NCBI GenBank assembly: GCA_031254035.1
Contig: JAIRVF010000069.1
Location: 1-64,000, forward strand
Length of the DNA: 64,000 nt
Reading direction: 5' to 3'
From: Paenibacillus sp.
GTDB lineage: Bacteria > Bacillota > Bacilli > Paenibacillales > Paenibacillaceae
In this document: positions 26,338-35,282 of the stretch, in pieces
How positions within the stretch are numbered: position 1 is the first letter of the stretch
Layout of the letters: the number at the start of each line of letters is the position of its first letter
Position numbers and translations under genes: made by a program
Notes under the pieces: generated by a model
The model's database searches: none
Seen by the model: the letters and a program-made list of their open reading frames with translations, nothing else
Told to the model about the DNA's origin: nothing

Positions 26338-26404
26338 TAGTTCAAAAAGTCCGCTTTTGATCTCGAAGTGGATCAGGGAAGCGGTTTATCGACTTTTTGA
26401 ACAC
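26338..26404. mobile_element. MITE-like repeat, minimal copy 2 (about 67 bp)
   Basis: Perfect 12-bp terminal inverted repeats, GTTCAAAAAGTC at 26340-26351 and GACTTTTTGAAC at 26391-26402, enclose a shortened interior. The first 30 nt (through CGCTTTTGATC) match the 5' end of the longer copies. Internal CCGCTT/AAGCGG also pair, so the whole element can fold into one hairpin. No flanking duplication is evident. It lies between rsmH and ftsL, inside the dcw operon. Confidence 0.7.
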
Positions 26405-26436
26405 CTTAAAGCATAGAATTTAAATCCAAATCATTT

Positions 26437-27387
26437 CTATAGTTTCTCTGCAACTCTCAGCTTTGCCGAGCGCGCGCGTGAATTTTGCGCGAGTTCCTCC
26501 TCACCGGCCACGATCGGTTTACGATTGACCAGCTTGAGCTCGCCTTTCCCTTCACACACACACATCGGAAAGTCAGGAGGACATGTGCATCTTCCAACGT
26601 AACTGTTAAAAATCTGCTTGCAAATCCGGTCTTCAAGCGAATGGAACGTAATAACCGATACTCGGCCTCCAGGAGCTAGGCAGCGAACGGCCTGATGAAG
26701 TACCTCTTCAAAAGCCCCAAGTTCATCGTTGACGGCAATCCGAAGAGCCTGAAAACTCCGTTTCGCCGGATGCCCCCCCGTTCTGCGCGCTGCTGCTGGA
26801 ATTCCTTCTTTGATTATATCGACCAGCTGCCCCGTGGTTTGAATAGGCGCCTGCTCGCGATGCTCAATAATGAACTTCGCTATACGCCTCGAGAACTTCT
26901 CCTCACCGTATTGGAACAAAATTCTCGCAATTTCCTTCTCCGGCCATTCGTTCACAATATGCCAAGCAGTCAAATCGGAAGATTGATCCATTCGCATGTC
27001 AAGAGGCGCATCATGGTTATAACTGAACCCGCGCTCCCCTTCGTCAAATTGCGGCGATGAAACGCCCAAATCAAACAATATGCCGTCAACCTGAGGAATC
27101 CCGTCTTTCATCGGAACCGCGAGTCCCTTCAGTGCTTCCTCCAAATGGCGGAAATTCGTTTTGACCAAGGAAACTTTGTCCGCAAATGGGGCAAGTTTTT
27201 CCTTAGCATGATCTAGCGCCCAGTCGTCCTGATCTAGCGCAATCAGCCTGCCATATTCTCCAAGCTTGGATGCGATCAGGGAACTGTGCCCCGCTCCGCC
27301 AAGCGTACAGTCGACATAAATGCCGTCTCGTTTGATATGCAGCCCTTCTGTCGCTTCTTCTTTAAGCACCGTGATGTGATGAAACAA
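26437..27387 (-). CDS. rsmH: 16S rRNA (cytosine1402-N4)-methyltransferase RsmH (MraW)
   Basis: 316 residues. The N-terminal [13 protein letters not shown] and SAM loop [15 protein letters not shown] are followed by [40 protein letters not shown] and the C-terminal [14 protein letters not shown]. It methylates N4 of C1402 in the decoding centre. The start is a TTG at 27387 with GGAGGG about 8 nt upstream. It follows mraZ by 20 nt in the standard order. Confidence 0.95.
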   Translation of the reverse strand: MFHHITVLKEEATEGLHIKRDGIYVDCTLGGAGHSSLIASKLGEYGRLIALDQDDWALDHAKEKLAPFADKVSLVKTNFRHLEEALKGLAVPMKDGIPQVDGILFDLGVSSPQFDEGERGFSYNHDAPLDMRMDQSSDLTAWHIVNEWPEKEIARILFQYGEEKFSRRIAKFIIEHREQAPIQTTGQLVDIIKEGIPAAARRTGGHPAKRSFQALRIAVNDELGAFEEVLHQAVRCLAPGGRVSVITFHSLEDRICKQIFNSYVGRCTCPPDFPMCVCEGKGELKLVNRKPIVAGEEELAQNSRARSAKLRVAEKL

Positions 27388-27407
27388 GCTGCAGCCCTCC
27401 AGACTTA

Positions 27408-27845
27408 TTACAATTCGAAATTAAAATCAACCAGCTTTTCTGCAATTTCATTAAATGCCCCTTCAGACTGCTGAAAATAAGCCTCCCAGGTATCTTTGCT
27501 CCATATTTCAACACGATTGGATACGCCCAGTACGACGCATTCTTTATCGAGCTTCGCGTATTGGCGAAGGTTTCCCGGTAAATTTACCCTTCCCTGTTTA
27601 TCCCACTCGCATTCCGTTGCACCCGAGAAAAAAAAACGGGTAAAAGCGCGTGCGTCAGATTTCATCAGCGGAAGCGACTTCAGCTTCTGCTCAAGAATAC
27701 TCCATTCATTCATAGGGTAAACAAAAAGGCACTGGTCCAAGCCGCGGGTGATGACAAAAGAAGAACCCAAAAGCTCACGGAATTTGGCGGGAATGATTAA
27801 GCGGCCTTTATCGTCGATGCTATGCTGAAATTCTCCCATAAACAT
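27408..27845 (-). CDS. mraZ: Transcriptional regulator MraZ
   Basis: 145 residues with two AbrB-like SpoVT repeats: [20 protein letters not shown] with FREL, and [20 protein letters not shown]. The ATG at 27845 is chosen to match the family N-terminus; 18 in-frame codons upstream overlap the operator and are discarded. MraZ forms ring oligomers that bind direct repeats upstream of its own operon and control dcw transcription. It is first in the cluster. Confidence 0.95.
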   Translation of the reverse strand: MFMGEFQHSIDDKGRLIIPAKFRELLGSSFVITRGLDQCLFVYPMNEWSILEQKLKSLPLMKSDARAFTRFFFSGATECEWDKQGRVNLPGNLRQYAKLDKECVVLGVSNRVEIWSKDTWEAYFQQSEGAFNEIAEKLVDFNFEL

Positions 27846-27873
27846 ACGGCCACTCAACTCCTTACCCCATAAT

Positions 27874-27899
27874 CCCCACTTTGCACCACTTTCCACCAC
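27874..27899 (-). promoter_or_regulatory. MraZ operator: three direct repeats at 10-bp spacing
   Basis: On the minus strand GTGGTG (27899-27894), GTGGTG (27889-27884) and GTGGGG (27879-27874) recur every 10 bp, one helical turn. They lie between the promoter and mraZ. This matches the known MraZ target layout (GTGG-type repeats with 10-bp period) and predicts autoregulation of the whole cluster. A further GTGGCG at 27921-27916 is out of phase. Confidence 0.85.
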
Positions 27900-27902
27900 T
27901 TA

Positions 27903-27931
27903 AGGATACTAGATTCGCCACTTAAAATCAA
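27903..27931 (-). promoter_or_regulatory. Promoter of the dcw operon
   Basis: TTGATT (27931-27926) and TATCCT (27908-27903) on the minus strand are 17 bp apart. They are immediately upstream of the MraZ repeats, so bound MraZ would block initiation or early elongation. Confidence 0.55.
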
Positions 27932-27993
27932 AATCCTTCCTAACCTTTTTGCTTTTTTGGATATATTAAACAGTATGTTTGGAGGTCAAACGC

Positions 27994-28030
27994 AAAACCC
28001 CTTGATCCATAAGGATTTCAAGGGGTTTTT
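27994..28030 (-). terminator. Terminator downstream of ahcY
   Basis: AAAACCCCTTGA with GATCC pairs with GGAT and TCAAGGGGTTTT in a strong hairpin. T-rich flanks occur on both sides, so it could act in either direction. It separates bshC-ahcY from the mraZ promoter. Confidence 0.75.
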
Positions 28031-28072
28031 GATAGTATTGAAAGTCATCCGATACATACAAAAATTACCGTG

Positions 28073-29344
28073 TTATTCCTGTCCTGTCCAGCTATCCAAA
28101 TATTCGATCTGCTCGCGACTTAAAATATCAATCCCAATGCCCAGGCTCTCCAGCTTATGGCGAGCAACCTGCTGATCGATTTCGTAAGGTACGTTCAATA
28201 CCTTGTTGCCGATCGATTTATAGTTTTCATTTACATATTTCAGAGACATCGCCTGAAGCGCAAACGTCATATCCATGATTTCCACCGGATGACCATCGCC
28301 TGCGCCAAGGTTGACCAAACGGCCTTCCGCCAGCAGATAGATCTTGCGCCCATCATGAAGCTTATATTCTTCAATGTTGCGGCGTACGGTGCGGATCGAA
28401 GCAGCGCGTTCAGACAAATTCAGTTTATTGATCTCTATGTCGAAGTGGCCAGCATTGCATAAAATGGCGCCGTCCTTCATCACATCGAAATGCTCCCCTG
28501 TAATGACATCACGGTTGCCAGTAACGGTTACGAAGAAATCACCTTGCTTCACAGCCTCGATCATCGGCATCACTTCAAAGCCATCCATGTAGGCTTCAAC
28601 GGCACGGATCGGATCCACTTCAGTGACGATAACCTTGGCTCCGAGTCCTTTCGCGCGCAACGCAACCCCTTTGCCGCACCAGCCGTAGCCAACAACAACA
28701 GCCGTTTTCCCTGCCACGACCAGGTTGGTGGTGCGGTTCACTGCATCCCACACCGACTGTCCCGTTCCATAGCGGTTATCAAATAAGTGTTTGCAGTATG
28801 CGTCATTAACGGCTACCATCGGCAGCTTGAGCAGCCCTTCTTTCTCCAGCGCCTTCAACCGGATGATACCTGTCGTTGTTTCTTCCGCCCCGCCGCGGAT
28901 CGTCGCCAGCAGATCTGGACGCTCCGAATGCAAAATCGTGACAAGGTCGCCGCCGTCGTCGATAATGAGATCGGGCTTTGTTTCCAAAGCACGGATCAGG
29001 AACTCCTTGTATTCTACCGGATCCGGATTATATTTGGCCAGAACCGTTACACCGTCCTCTACAAGCGCTGCGCACACATCATCCTGCGTCGAAAGAGGAT
29101 TGCTGCCCGTGATCGTAACTTCGGCCCCGCCTGCCTGAACGACTTTGGCCAAATAAGCGGTTTTCGCTTCCAAATGAAGTGAGATTGTTACTTTCAGGCC
29201 TTTAAACGGCTGTTCCGCTTCAAATTGCTTGCGAATTTGGTTCAGCACAGGCATATGCGCTTCCGCCCAATCGATTTTCAAATGCCCTTCTGGGGCCAAA
29301 GCCATATCTTTCACAACGCTGTTTTTCAAGGACAGTGTACTCAT
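28073..29344 (-). CDS. ahcY: Adenosylhomocysteinase (SAH hydrolase)
   Basis: 423 residues. Conserved SAHH motifs are SLHLEAKTAYLAKVV, IDDGGDLVTILH, AEETTTGIIRLKALE, the NAD loop VVGYGWCGKGVALRAKGLG and NAGHFDIEIN. It hydrolyses S-adenosylhomocysteine to adenosine and homocysteine using tightly bound NAD. The compact length is like thermophile/archaeal forms, some of which act on S-inosylhomocysteine. GAGGAGG precedes the ATG. It lies 42 nt after bshC; B. subtilis, from memory, relies on MTAN/LuxS and has no such gene here. Confidence 0.94.
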   Translation of the reverse strand: MSTLSLKNSVVKDMALAPEGHLKIDWAEAHMPVLNQIRKQFEAEQPFKGLKVTISLHLEAKTAYLAKVVQAGGAEVTITGSNPLSTQDDVCAALVEDGVTVLAKYNPDPVEYKEFLIRALETKPDLIIDDGGDLVTILHSERPDLLATIRGGAEETTTGIIRLKALEKEGLLKLPMVAVNDAYCKHLFDNRYGTGQSVWDAVNRTTNLVVAGKTAVVVGYGWCGKGVALRAKGLGAKVIVTEVDPIRAVEAYMDGFEVMPMIEAVKQGDFFVTVTGNRDVITGEHFDVMKDGAILCNAGHFDIEINKLNLSERAASIRTVRRNIEEYKLHDGRKIYLLAEGRLVNLGAGDGHPVEIMDMTFALQAMSLKYVNENYKSIGNKVLNVPYEIDQQVARHKLESLGIGIDILSREQIEYLDSWTGQE

Positions 29345-29386
29345 GTAAAGCCTCCTCTTCTAATTAGCTAATTGTTTCATTACAGC

Positions 29387-31021
29387 TTATTGCATTTCAA
29401 TGATTTGGTGTTCCGCCGTGTAGCGCGTACAGCTTCCAAGGATATCATCAATCCAGCCGAAGCCATAACGGTTTATATAGTAGAAAATATTATAAACCCT
29501 TTCCTGAGGTTTGCCCATAGGGAACAAGGACACGTAAATTTGCTCCCATTGCCGAAGTGCTGCTTCATGCTGTTTTTCCAAGGCCTGTTTCGTTTTTCGT
29601 TCCAGGTAAGTGATTTGCTCTAGAATCTTAACTTTGTTCTTCTCTCCAAGATAGGTCAAACCGGACTGAACCGTACCGAGCTCTTGGATAAGCGGCTCAT
29701 ATAGACTTTTAAAAGCTCTACGCGTCTCTTCAAATCGCGGTTCGATATGAAGATTTACCTGAGCGTTCAACCAGTTCTGACGCGCCTCCTCATATCGGTG
29801 CTGCACATCCTGGAAGGAAAGTCCAAAATGGGTCATATACTTCCGCACCGTTCCGTTCGTCAATGTAAAAGACATCCGCGGCAGCAGAATAGGCATTTTC
29901 AGGCCGAGCACAGGGAAGGCATTCTTCGTAATTGCCCAATAAGAGATTTCTCCCTGGCCCAGCACGGTACAGAGTACCGGCAGCAAAGATTCCTGCATCA
30001 GCGGCCGTGTTAGCACATTGTTGCTGAATCGTTCCGGGTGACTTTCAAGTTCATGGCGCAGCTGTTCTTTGCTGAAGTTTACAATGCCTTTCCGGTCTGT
30101 GAAATTTCCGTTTTGCTTCTGCAGCAGCAATCGGTTTCCACCATATATATAAAAGAGATTGGCGCCATCTTCCGTTACGTCGGCCTGCAGCGAATAACCC
30201 TTGCCCGTAATCCGGCCGGCAGCGGCCTGATAGGTCTGGCCAAGCTTGTCGTTATGATCAATCATCCGCTCAAACACCGGGATTTCCAGCTTACGCAAGC
30301 TGGGGTCCGCCGAATCGAGCAAAATGAGCCCCATGCTCCCGAACAACCGACCCAGAAGTTTTGCGAAAGCATCGCTCAAATTTCCAGATTCCTCAATGGA
30401 CTGATGCAGCAGTTCGAGGATCTCCGGCTTGTTTACGCTATCAGGCAGCAAGCCCGCTAAATGATCCAGCGATTTCTTCCACTGCTGGGCAGTAACCCGG
30501 GTATGGCTTACAGGTCCTTTCGGACCAGGTGCCGCGTCCATCTTGATTTTGGCTACCTGAAGCTCTGGTGTCATGACATAGGTATGGTTCACCTCATCCC
30601 AGTCATGGTCCTCACCGGCAATCCAAAATACGGGAACGACTGGCCGCTGCAACTTTTCCTGCGCTTCCTTTGCTGCCAATACAATCGTGAGGGCTTTGTA
30701 GACGACAAGCAGCGAACCGGTAAACAGTCCGCTTTGCTGTCCGCCAACGATGGCAAGTGTACCTGTCTGCTCCAGCAAATCGAGCGAGTTATGTACCTCT
30801 TGATGGTCGTTATGACGTTTATTGTATTGTCTTAGACAGGTTACGAGCGCTTTTCTGTTCATCCGAGTTCCTTCGGACTCATCAAGCCACTGGACCCGGC
30901 TGCTCCAGGCCGCTTCCTCGCGGAAATCTGCGCCGTACAGGTCCTGTACCCGCGAATAATGGTTTATATAGTCATCTGCAAGAGCCGAGCCGCTCTTCAG
31001 TGAATCTGAAACAACATTCAT
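29387..31021 (-). CDS. bshC: Bacillithiol biosynthesis cysteine-adding enzyme BshC
   Basis: 544 residues matching BshC along the length. It has a Rossmann-type core (AIVGGQQSGLFTGSLLVVYKA, VFWIAGEDHDWDEVNHTYV) with the long helical hairpin at about 430-500 (EKNKVKILEQITYLERKTKQ). It adds cysteine to GlcN-malate as the last step of bacillithiol synthesis. AGGAGG lies 8 nt before the ATG. The gene upstream of mraZ in Bacilli is likewise bshC (yllA); here ahcY intervenes. Confidence 0.94.
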   Translation of the reverse strand: MNVVSDSLKSGSALADDYINHYSRVQDLYGADFREEAAWSSRVQWLDESEGTRMNRKALVTCLRQYNKRHNDHQEVHNSLDLLEQTGTLAIVGGQQSGLFTGSLLVVYKALTIVLAAKEAQEKLQRPVVPVFWIAGEDHDWDEVNHTYVMTPELQVAKIKMDAAPGPKGPVSHTRVTAQQWKKSLDHLAGLLPDSVNKPEILELLHQSIEESGNLSDAFAKLLGRLFGSMGLILLDSADPSLRKLEIPVFERMIDHNDKLGQTYQAAAGRITGKGYSLQADVTEDGANLFYIYGGNRLLLQKQNGNFTDRKGIVNFSKEQLRHELESHPERFSNNVLTRPLMQESLLPVLCTVLGQGEISYWAITKNAFPVLGLKMPILLPRMSFTLTNGTVRKYMTHFGLSFQDVQHRYEEARQNWLNAQVNLHIEPRFEETRRAFKSLYEPLIQELGTVQSGLTYLGEKNKVKILEQITYLERKTKQALEKQHEAALRQWEQIYVSLFPMGKPQERVYNIFYYINRYGFGWIDDILGSCTRYTAEHQIIEMQ

Positions 31022-31276
31022 GAGGTTAACCTCCTATTTTGTACCTCTTTCAAGTAAACTACATTCATTTCAGAATTTTGCCAACCGATTCCTGACGCCC
31101 CAATGCAATATATAAAGTTGCAACTCATATAATGCTGAAAAGGATGCTGGATTTTTGCAAAATCCCCTCTTAAAATCTTCTTTGATTGTAACTAAAGTTA
31201 CCGCTTGCGTCAAAAGCAGAACGGGTGAAACCGTAGAGATCACCGAAAATGCTTTCGAATCGGTTACAGTTTAATA

Positions 31277-31306
31277 ATTATAACGCTTCCTACATCGATA
31301 TGTCAT
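31277..31306 (-). promoter_or_regulatory. Candidate promoter of bshC-ahcY
   Basis: ATGACA (31306-31301) and TATAAT (31282-31277) on the minus strand are 18 bp apart, matching the vegetative consensus at 5/6 and 6/6. The implied leader to bshC is roughly 250 nt. Confidence 0.55.
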
Positions 31307-31330
31307 CCCCAAACGAAAAAAAACAAACGA

Positions 31331-31389
31331 AAAAAAACCCCGCAATGTGGAGCCTATGCTTCGATGCTTATTCCGATTACTTTGCGGGG
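31331..31389 (-). terminator. Hairpin with T-run, second terminator after opp
   Basis: On the minus strand CCCCGCAA pairs with TTGCGGGG across a 36-nt loop and is followed by at least seven T residues. It stands about 35 nt downstream of the first opp terminator. It could be a back-up terminator or the 3' end of a small transcript. Confidence 0.6.
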
Positions 31390-31421
31390 ACCCCGGGAAG
31401 TAACCCCACAAATACAATTAG

Positions 31422-31446
31422 AAAAACCGCCGGATGAACCGGCGGT
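31422..31446 (-). terminator. Terminator of the opp operon
   Basis: ACCGCCGG (31426-31433) and CCGGCGGT (31439-31446) form a perfect 8-bp stem with a 5-nt loop, followed on the minus strand by a T-run. It is 15 nt after the oppF stop. Confidence 0.85.
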
Positions 31447-31460
31447 CGTCTGTTTAAGGC

Positions 31461-32390
31461 TTATGCGTAAGGGGCAGCAACCCAATGACCTTTTGATACT
31501 TCAATCAGTCTTGTGTCTTCCTCTTGCGCAATATTGCCTCCTTTTGCCGAATGAATTGGACCCGAAAGGTCGTCATTCATCACAATCCGCTTTTTATTCT
31601 CTTCGATTTCCGGATCTGGAATCGGGATGGCCGACAACAGCGTCTTCGTGTAAGGGTGAATTGGATTGGCGTAAAGCTCTTCGCTATCCGCAAGTTCCAC
31701 CATCTTGCCGAGATACATCACGGCTACACGGTCGCTGATATGTTTGACCATGGACAAGTCATGCGCAATAAACAAATAAGTCAATCCGAGACGTTCCTGC
31801 AGTTCTTTCAGCAGGTTGACCACCTGCGCCTGGATGGAAACGTCAAGCGCTGAGATCGGTTCGTCGCAAATAATGAATTTAGGGTTGACCGCAAGCGCCC
31901 TGGCAATTCCGATCCGCTGGCGTTGTCCGCCCGAAAATTCATGGGGGTAACGCGTGGCATGGTCGGGATTTAACCCAACCATATCCAGCAGCTCTTCGAT
32001 CCGCTTTTTCCGTTCCTTGCGGCTTCCCGCTAGCTTATGGATATCCAGCGCTTCGCCAATGATGTCCGAAACGGTAAACCGCGGGTTCAGCGATGCGTAC
32101 GGATCCTGAAAAATCATCTGCATATCGCGGCGCATAGCTTTCATTTTGCCTGGCGACAGTTTGTAGATGTCAGTTCCGTTAAAGCGGACGCTGCCAGCAG
32201 TAGGCTCATACAGACGGAGGATCGTACGCCCTGCCGTAGATTTGCCACAGCCAGACTCCCCGACCATTCCAAGTGTTTCACCTTCGCGAATATAAAAACT
32301 GATATTATCAACGGCTTTAACGATTTTGCCTCCGCCGACGTTAAAGTGCTTTTTCAGCCCTTCGACTTCAATCAAATGGTTGTCTTTCAT
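31461..32390 (-). CDS. oppF: Oligopeptide ABC transporter ATPase OppF
   Basis: 309 residues. Walker A is [18 protein letters not shown], with a Q-loop in [15 protein letters not shown], signature [16 protein letters not shown], Walker [16 protein letters not shown] and the H-loop FIAHDLSM. The C-terminal oligopeptide-transporter extension ([15 protein letters not shown]) is present. It pairs with OppD to power peptide import, which in spore formers also delivers signalling peptides. It overlaps oppD by 4 nt. Confidence 0.92.
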   Translation of the reverse strand: MKDNHLIEVEGLKKHFNVGGGKIVKAVDNISFYIREGETLGMVGESGCGKSTAGRTILRLYEPTAGSVRFNGTDIYKLSPGKMKAMRRDMQMIFQDPYASLNPRFTVSDIIGEALDIHKLAGSRKERKKRIEELLDMVGLNPDHATRYPHEFSGGQRQRIGIARALAVNPKFIICDEPISALDVSIQAQVVNLLKELQERLGLTYLFIAHDLSMVKHISDRVAVMYLGKMVELADSEELYANPIHPYTKTLLSAIPIPDPEIEENKKRIVMNDDLSGPIHSAKGGNIAQEEDTRLIEVSKGHWVAAPYA

Positions 32391-33382
32391 GACGAATGAA
32401 CCTCCTTCGCCATCTCATGCAAGTTCCAGCAGCGAGCCGTATGAGTTTCGCTGAACTCCGTGATACTCGGATTCAGCCGCTCGCAAACTTTCATCGCTTC
32501 ATCGCAACGCGCGCAAAACGCGCAACCGGCCGGTGGTTTGATCAAATCCGGCGGCGTGCCGATGATCGGAATGAGCGGCTCATTTTTCTTCTGATCAAGA
32601 CGCGGCATGGAACGGAGCAACCCTTTCGTATAAGGATGCTGTGGATTTTTGAAAATCTCCCACTTCGTTCCAGTTTCCACGACTTCACCCGCATACATGA
32701 CGATAACGCGGTCGCACATGCCGGCAACAACGCCGAGATCATGCGTAATCAAGATGATGGAGGTGCCGAACTTTTGCTGCATCTCCTTCATAACATCCAT
32801 AATTTGCGCCTGAATTGTCACGTCCAGCGCTGTCGTTGGTTCGTCCGCAATCAGAAGCGCCGGATTACACGCCAGTGCAATTGCGATCATGGCGCGTTGA
32901 CGCATCCCGCCGGAGAATTCATGTGGAAATTGCCCGCAACGTTCTTCCGGGTTTTTAATGCCGACAAGCTTCAACATCTCGATGGCGCGGTTTTTTGCTT
33001 CTTCCTTTGACATCTTTTGATGCTTCATTAGCACTTCCGTAATTTGTTTTCCTACCTTAATGGTAGGATTGAGGGAAGTCATCGGATCCTGAAAGATCAT
33101 GCCGATATCTTTACCGCGGATGGCTTCCATCTGTTTATTGGATTTTTTCAGAATATCTTCACCCTGAAAAATGATTTCACCGCTTTTGATTTGGGATGGC
33201 GGGGACGGAATAAGGCGCATAATCGTCTGGGCGGTCACACTCTTACCGCTGCCCGATTCACCGACGATCGCTACCGTTTCCCCTTTTCCTATTTCAAAGT
33301 TCATGCCGCGTACGGCTTTAACTTCTCCACCTTTTACGTTAAAAGAGACTTGCAGGTTTTTGACTTGCAAAATCGGTTCCAC
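32387..33382 (-). CDS. oppD: Oligopeptide ABC transporter ATPase OppD
   Basis: 331 residues. Walker A is AIVGESGSGKSVTAQTIM, with Q-loop GMIFQDPMTSLNPT, signature EFSGGMRQRAMIAIAL, Walker B LLIADEPTTALDVT and H-loop LITHDLGVVAGM. The C-terminal cysteine cluster (CAFCARCDEAMKVCERL) binds an iron-sulfur cluster in related Dpp/Opp ATPases. It lies between oppC and oppF. Confidence 0.93.
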   Translation of the reverse strand: MEPILQVKNLQVSFNVKGGEVKAVRGMNFEIGKGETVAIVGESGSGKSVTAQTIMRLIPSPPSQIKSGEIIFQGEDILKKSNKQMEAIRGKDIGMIFQDPMTSLNPTIKVGKQITEVLMKHQKMSKEEAKNRAIEMLKLVGIKNPEERCGQFPHEFSGGMRQRAMIAIALACNPALLIADEPTTALDVTIQAQIMDVMKEMQQKFGTSIILITHDLGVVAGMCDRVIVMYAGEVVETGTKWEIFKNPQHPYTKGLLRSMPRLDQKKNEPLIPIIGTPPDLIKPPAGCAFCARCDEAMKVCERLNPSITEFSETHTARCWNLHEMAKEVHSS

Positions 33383-33399
33383 TTGAATCTCACCTCCTA

Positions 33400-34347
33400 T
33401 TATTTCAACTTCGGATCGAGCGCATCACGGAGGCCATCACCGAAAATATTAAATGCAAGCATAGTCAAGCTGATCAAAATCGCTGGGAAAAGCATCCGCC
33501 AAGGATAATACATCCATCCCGTCAATGCGTCGTTAATCATTGAACCAAGCGATGCCACCGGAGCTTGTACACCGAGACCAAGGAAGCTCAAGAAAGCCTC
33601 CGCAAAGATCGCATTAGGTACGGACAACGTCAGCGTGACAATAATCGGACCTACCGCATTCGGTAGCAGATGTCTGAACAGAAGTCGGCCTGAGCCTGCG
33701 CCCATAGAACGGGATGCCAAGATGAACTCCCTGTTCTTCAGTTGCATGATCTCGCCACGTACAATCCAGGACATGTTGATCCAACCCGTGATGGTCAATG
33801 CCAGAATAATAGTGCCAATACTTGGCTCAAACACCACCAGCAATAGAATCGTTACCAGCATATAAGGAATCGAATATAAAATTTCTGAAAATTTATTCAT
33901 GATTGCATCCACGCGTCCGCCGAAGAAGCCCATAACCCCGCCATAAATCACACCAATCATAAGATCGATCAGTGCAGCCGCAAGGCCAACAGTAAGCGAG
34001 ATGCGTGCGCCCATCCAAGTCCGTACGAACATATCCCGACCGAGATCATCGGTTCCGAACCAATGATCTTTGGAAGGTGGCTGGTTCGTATTAAGAAGAT
34101 CGTTAGAATAATAAGTATAATTGGAAATCCATGGGCCAACCCATGCCGCAATAATAATAATTGTAAGTATGATCAGACTGGTCATCGCCATCTTGTTTTT
34201 GCGTAGACGCTGCCATGCGTCCTTCCAAGCTGAAATACTTTCCCGCTGAATCACCTCAGCCTGCTTTTCGTCTACGCCAATTTTACGGAAGTCTTCGGGT
34301 GAAAGCTCCGCATGAGTATTGGTCAAAGCTGTATCATTTGCTGCCAC
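33400..34347 (-). CDS. oppC: Oligopeptide ABC transporter permease OppC
   Basis: 315 residues. A cytoplasmic N-terminal stretch precedes about six membrane helices. The EAA-type ATPase-contact loop is ASRSMGAGSGRLLFRHLLPN and the extracytoplasmic NQPPSKDHWFGTDDLGRDMF is typical of the OppC/DppC branch. It begins 2 nt after oppB and forms the permease heterodimer with it. Confidence 0.93.
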   Translation of the reverse strand: MAANDTALTNTHAELSPEDFRKIGVDEKQAEVIQRESISAWKDAWQRLRKNKMAMTSLIILTIIIIAAWVGPWISNYTYYSNDLLNTNQPPSKDHWFGTDDLGRDMFVRTWMGARISLTVGLAAALIDLMIGVIYGGVMGFFGGRVDAIMNKFSEILYSIPYMLVTILLLVVFEPSIGTIILALTITGWINMSWIVRGEIMQLKNREFILASRSMGAGSGRLLFRHLLPNAVGPIIVTLTLSVPNAIFAEAFLSFLGLGVQAPVASLGSMINDALTGWMYYPWRMLFPAILISLTMLAFNIFGDGLRDALDPKLK

Positions 34348-34349
34348 CG

Positions 34350-35282
34350 TCAGCCCTCCTTCCCGCCGGTTAATTTAATGCGAGGATCAACCAGCACATA
34401 AACAATATCTGTGAAGAAACGCGCGAGCATCAGCAAAATGCCGTAGAAAATCGTCACACCCATAATCATGGTGTAGTCGCGGTTTGTAATGCAATCAACG
34501 AACACTTTGCCAATCCCGCCGATTCCGAAAATTTGCTCGATTACGACAGAACCAGTGATAATATTGGCTGTCATCGGGCCAACATAAGTAACGACAGGCA
34601 AAATGCCGTTACGGATCACGTGTCTAAACATTATAGTCACCCAGTTCAGGCCTTTAGCCTTCGCTGTCTTGATATAATCGGCATGAAGCACTTCCAGCAT
34701 GTTGGAACGAGTCAGGCGTGCGATAAAGGCAATCGGTTGCGCAGATAACGCCGCCACAGGCAGCACATAATCAAGCGGACCGTCAAAGCCCATAACATTA
34801 AACCATCCAAGTTTTTCGGCAAAGATAAACTGAATCAGGGAAGCGAGTACGAAACTTGGTACGGCAATCCCCAGCACCGCAAGAACCATCGCCACATTAT
34901 CGATCAGCTTGCGATGATAGAGTGCCGCGAGCATACCGAGCAGAATACCAACAATTACAGATATAACAATCGCACACAATCCAAGCTTTAATGAAGCAGA
35001 AAACGTCTCCAGTATAATATCCGTAACTTCCTGGTTCTGATGTTTCATCGATATGCCAAAGTCACCCTTAGCGATACCGCCCAGATATTTAAAATACTGC
35101 TCATAAACCGGTTTATCGAGTCCATATTGCTCCATTAAACGGGCTTGTATTTCAGGTGGAACCTTTTTCTCAGACATAAAAGGATCCCCAGGTATGGCTT
35201 TCATCAGGAAAAATGTAGCCGATATCAATATAAATAATGATAGCAGCATGTATAAAAACTTCTTGGCTACGTAACGAACCAT
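34350..35282 (-). CDS. oppB: Oligopeptide ABC transporter permease OppB
   Basis: 310 residues with about six membrane helices. The N-terminal MVRYVAKKFLYMLLSLFILI and the EAA loop TAKAKGLNWVTIMFRHVIRN are characteristic of OppB/DppB. It ends 2 nt before oppC and starts 306 nt after oppA, a gap that holds a strong hairpin with a T-run. Confidence 0.93.
   Translation of the reverse strand: MVRYVAKKFLYMLLSLFILISATFFLMKAIPGDPFMSEKKVPPEIQARLMEQYGLDKPVYEQYFKYLGGIAKGDFGISMKHQNQEVTDIILETFSASLKLGLCAIVISVIVGILLGMLAALYHRKLIDNVAMVLAVLGIAVPSFVLASLIQFIFAEKLGWFNVMGFDGPLDYVLPVAALSAQPIAFIARLTRSNMLEVLHADYIKTAKAKGLNWVTIMFRHVIRNGILPVVTYVGPMTANIITGSVVIEQIFGIGGIGKVFVDCITNRDYTMIMGVTIFYGILLMLARFFTDIVYVLVDPRIKLTGGKEG

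Larger units (their letters stand above)
31022..31460. other. Intergenic region between the opp operon and bshC
   Basis: A 439-nt gap. It holds the opp terminator (31422-31446), a second hairpin with a long A-run (31331-31389) and a promoter candidate (31277-31306). These are followed by about 250 nt of leader before bshC in which I recognise nothing further. Confidence 0.5.

Noticed and set aside
28990..29386. SAM riboswitch before ahcY
   Set aside because: The gap to bshC is only 42 nt, too short for an S-box leader, so ahcY must be read from the bshC promoter.
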